Part shown: piece by piece, positions 14,194-14,530 of the stretch | Numbering within the stretch: position 1 is the stretch's first letter | How the letters are laid out: the number at the start of each line of letters is the position of its first letter | Assembly: GCA_041179125.1 (NCBI GenBank) | Contig: JBEGTZ010000309.1 | Span: 1 to 14,530, forward strand | DNA: 14,530 bases | From: CAMCXE01 sp041179125 | GTDB taxonomy: Bacteria; Pseudomonadota; Gammaproteobacteria; Pseudomonadales; Cellvibrionaceae | Direction of reading: 5' to 3' | Notes under the pieces: model-generated | Databases searched by the model: none | What the model was told of the DNA's origin: nothing | Seen by the model: only the letters and a program-made list of their open reading frames with translations | Translations under genes and position numbers: made by a program

Positions 14194-14415
14194 TTAGAAA
14201 GGGCGCAAAGGCTTGATTAAGCCTTCTAGGTTTTCGCGCTTAATCTCCAAAGCCAGCGCCATTAAGCCGCCCAGTTCACCATTGGGAAAACCCTTTTGGC
14301 TCCACCAGATAAGATATTCCTCCGGCAAATCCATCAGGCGGCGGCCCTGGTAGCGGCCAAAAGGCATACTGGCTTCCACCAGGGCTAACAGGGCTTCGCT
14401 GTGTAATGCAGGCAT
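14194..14415 (-). CDS. DUF3820 family small protein
   Basis: A 73-aa cytoplasmic protein with the complete DUF3820 pattern: MPFGRYQGRRLMDLPEEYL (17-35), WW (37-38), KGFPNGELG (41-49), then EIKRENLEGLIKPLR near the end. The family is sometimes described as a putative quorum-sensing-regulated virulence factor, but no biochemical function is established to my knowledge. The ATG at 14415 directly follows the TAA of the upstream gene (14418-14416), so the two are probably co-transcribed and translationally coupled. Confidence 0.9.
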   Translation of the reverse strand: MPALHSEALLALVEASMPFGRYQGRRLMDLPEEYLIWWSQKGFPNGELGGLMALALEIKRENLEGLIKPLRPF

Positions 14416-14530
14416 TTATTTGCCTAACAACTTATCTTTTATTTCCAACAAGCGGCTGATACCCGCCCCCATCTGCATCAAGCGCTGCAAGCTTTCTGGG
14501 CTTAGGCTTTGTAGGTCTTTCGACCATTGC
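14416..14530 (-). CDS. C-terminal end of an unidentified gene (partial)
   Basis: Thirty-seven codons and a TAA run in from the right edge of the window. The visible tail is helical and charged, reading WSKDLQSLSPESLQRLMQMG and then ending in LLEIKDKLLGK. The stop touches the ATG of the DUF3820 gene, indicating an operon. The tail is too short to name the family. Confidence 0.75.
   Translation of the reverse strand, partial: QWSKDLQSLSPESLQRLMQMGAGISRLLEIKDKLLGK

Overview
This window looks like chromosomal DNA of a gammaproteobacterium, most likely in or near the Cellvibrionaceae. Two things suggest this: a set of typical gammaproteobacterial housekeeping genes (Do-family protease, ComEC, YceH, a DUF349 protein, YeaD-like mutarotase, DUF3820 protein), and a secreted lipoprotein with two poly-serine linkers after its lipobox, a habit common in that group. 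No rRNA, tRNA, integrase or transposase gene is visible. The assignment is an inference from gene content only.

Layout. Positions 1-361 hold a tandem array of a 19-bp unit, grading into decayed copies. It is followed by a small exported lipocalin-like protein (362-892, minus) and more decayed repeat-like sequence. The gene therefore sits inside a repeat tract. Next, on the minus strand, come a periplasmic DegQ/DegP-type protease (1081-2430) with a clear terminator and an excellent sigma-E/AlgU-type promoter, and the DNA-uptake channel ComEC (2534-4840). The metallo-beta-lactamase-like domain of this ComEC has lost nearly all its metal-binding residues. A REP/BIME-like element (4955-5109) separates ComEC from a short exported NTF2-fold immunity-like protein (5120-5431). 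Directly upstream of that protein, in TAA-ATG contact, is a 38-codon startless reading frame that looks like the C-terminal tip of a lost gene, possibly a polymorphic toxin. A terminator then closes a large duplicated Ig-like surface lipoprotein (5607-9074, minus).

The right half has YceH (plus), then a gene-free stretch of almost 390 bases (9983-10370) filled by three palindromic elements lying back to back. These are a 174-bp REP pair with long inverted ends, a 168-bp nested palindrome with perfect 16-bp ends, and a short GC-rich hairpin. A 928-aa DUF349 coiled-coil protein (minus), a hexose-6-phosphate mutarotase (plus), a DUF3820 protein (minus) and the tail of an unidentified gene (minus, running off the right edge) complete the window.

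Functionally the genes do not form one pathway. The best leads are the toxin-tail/immunity remnant, the degenerate ComEC nuclease-like domain, the sigma-E promoter of the protease, and several small non-coding repeat families that have settled just after stop codons.
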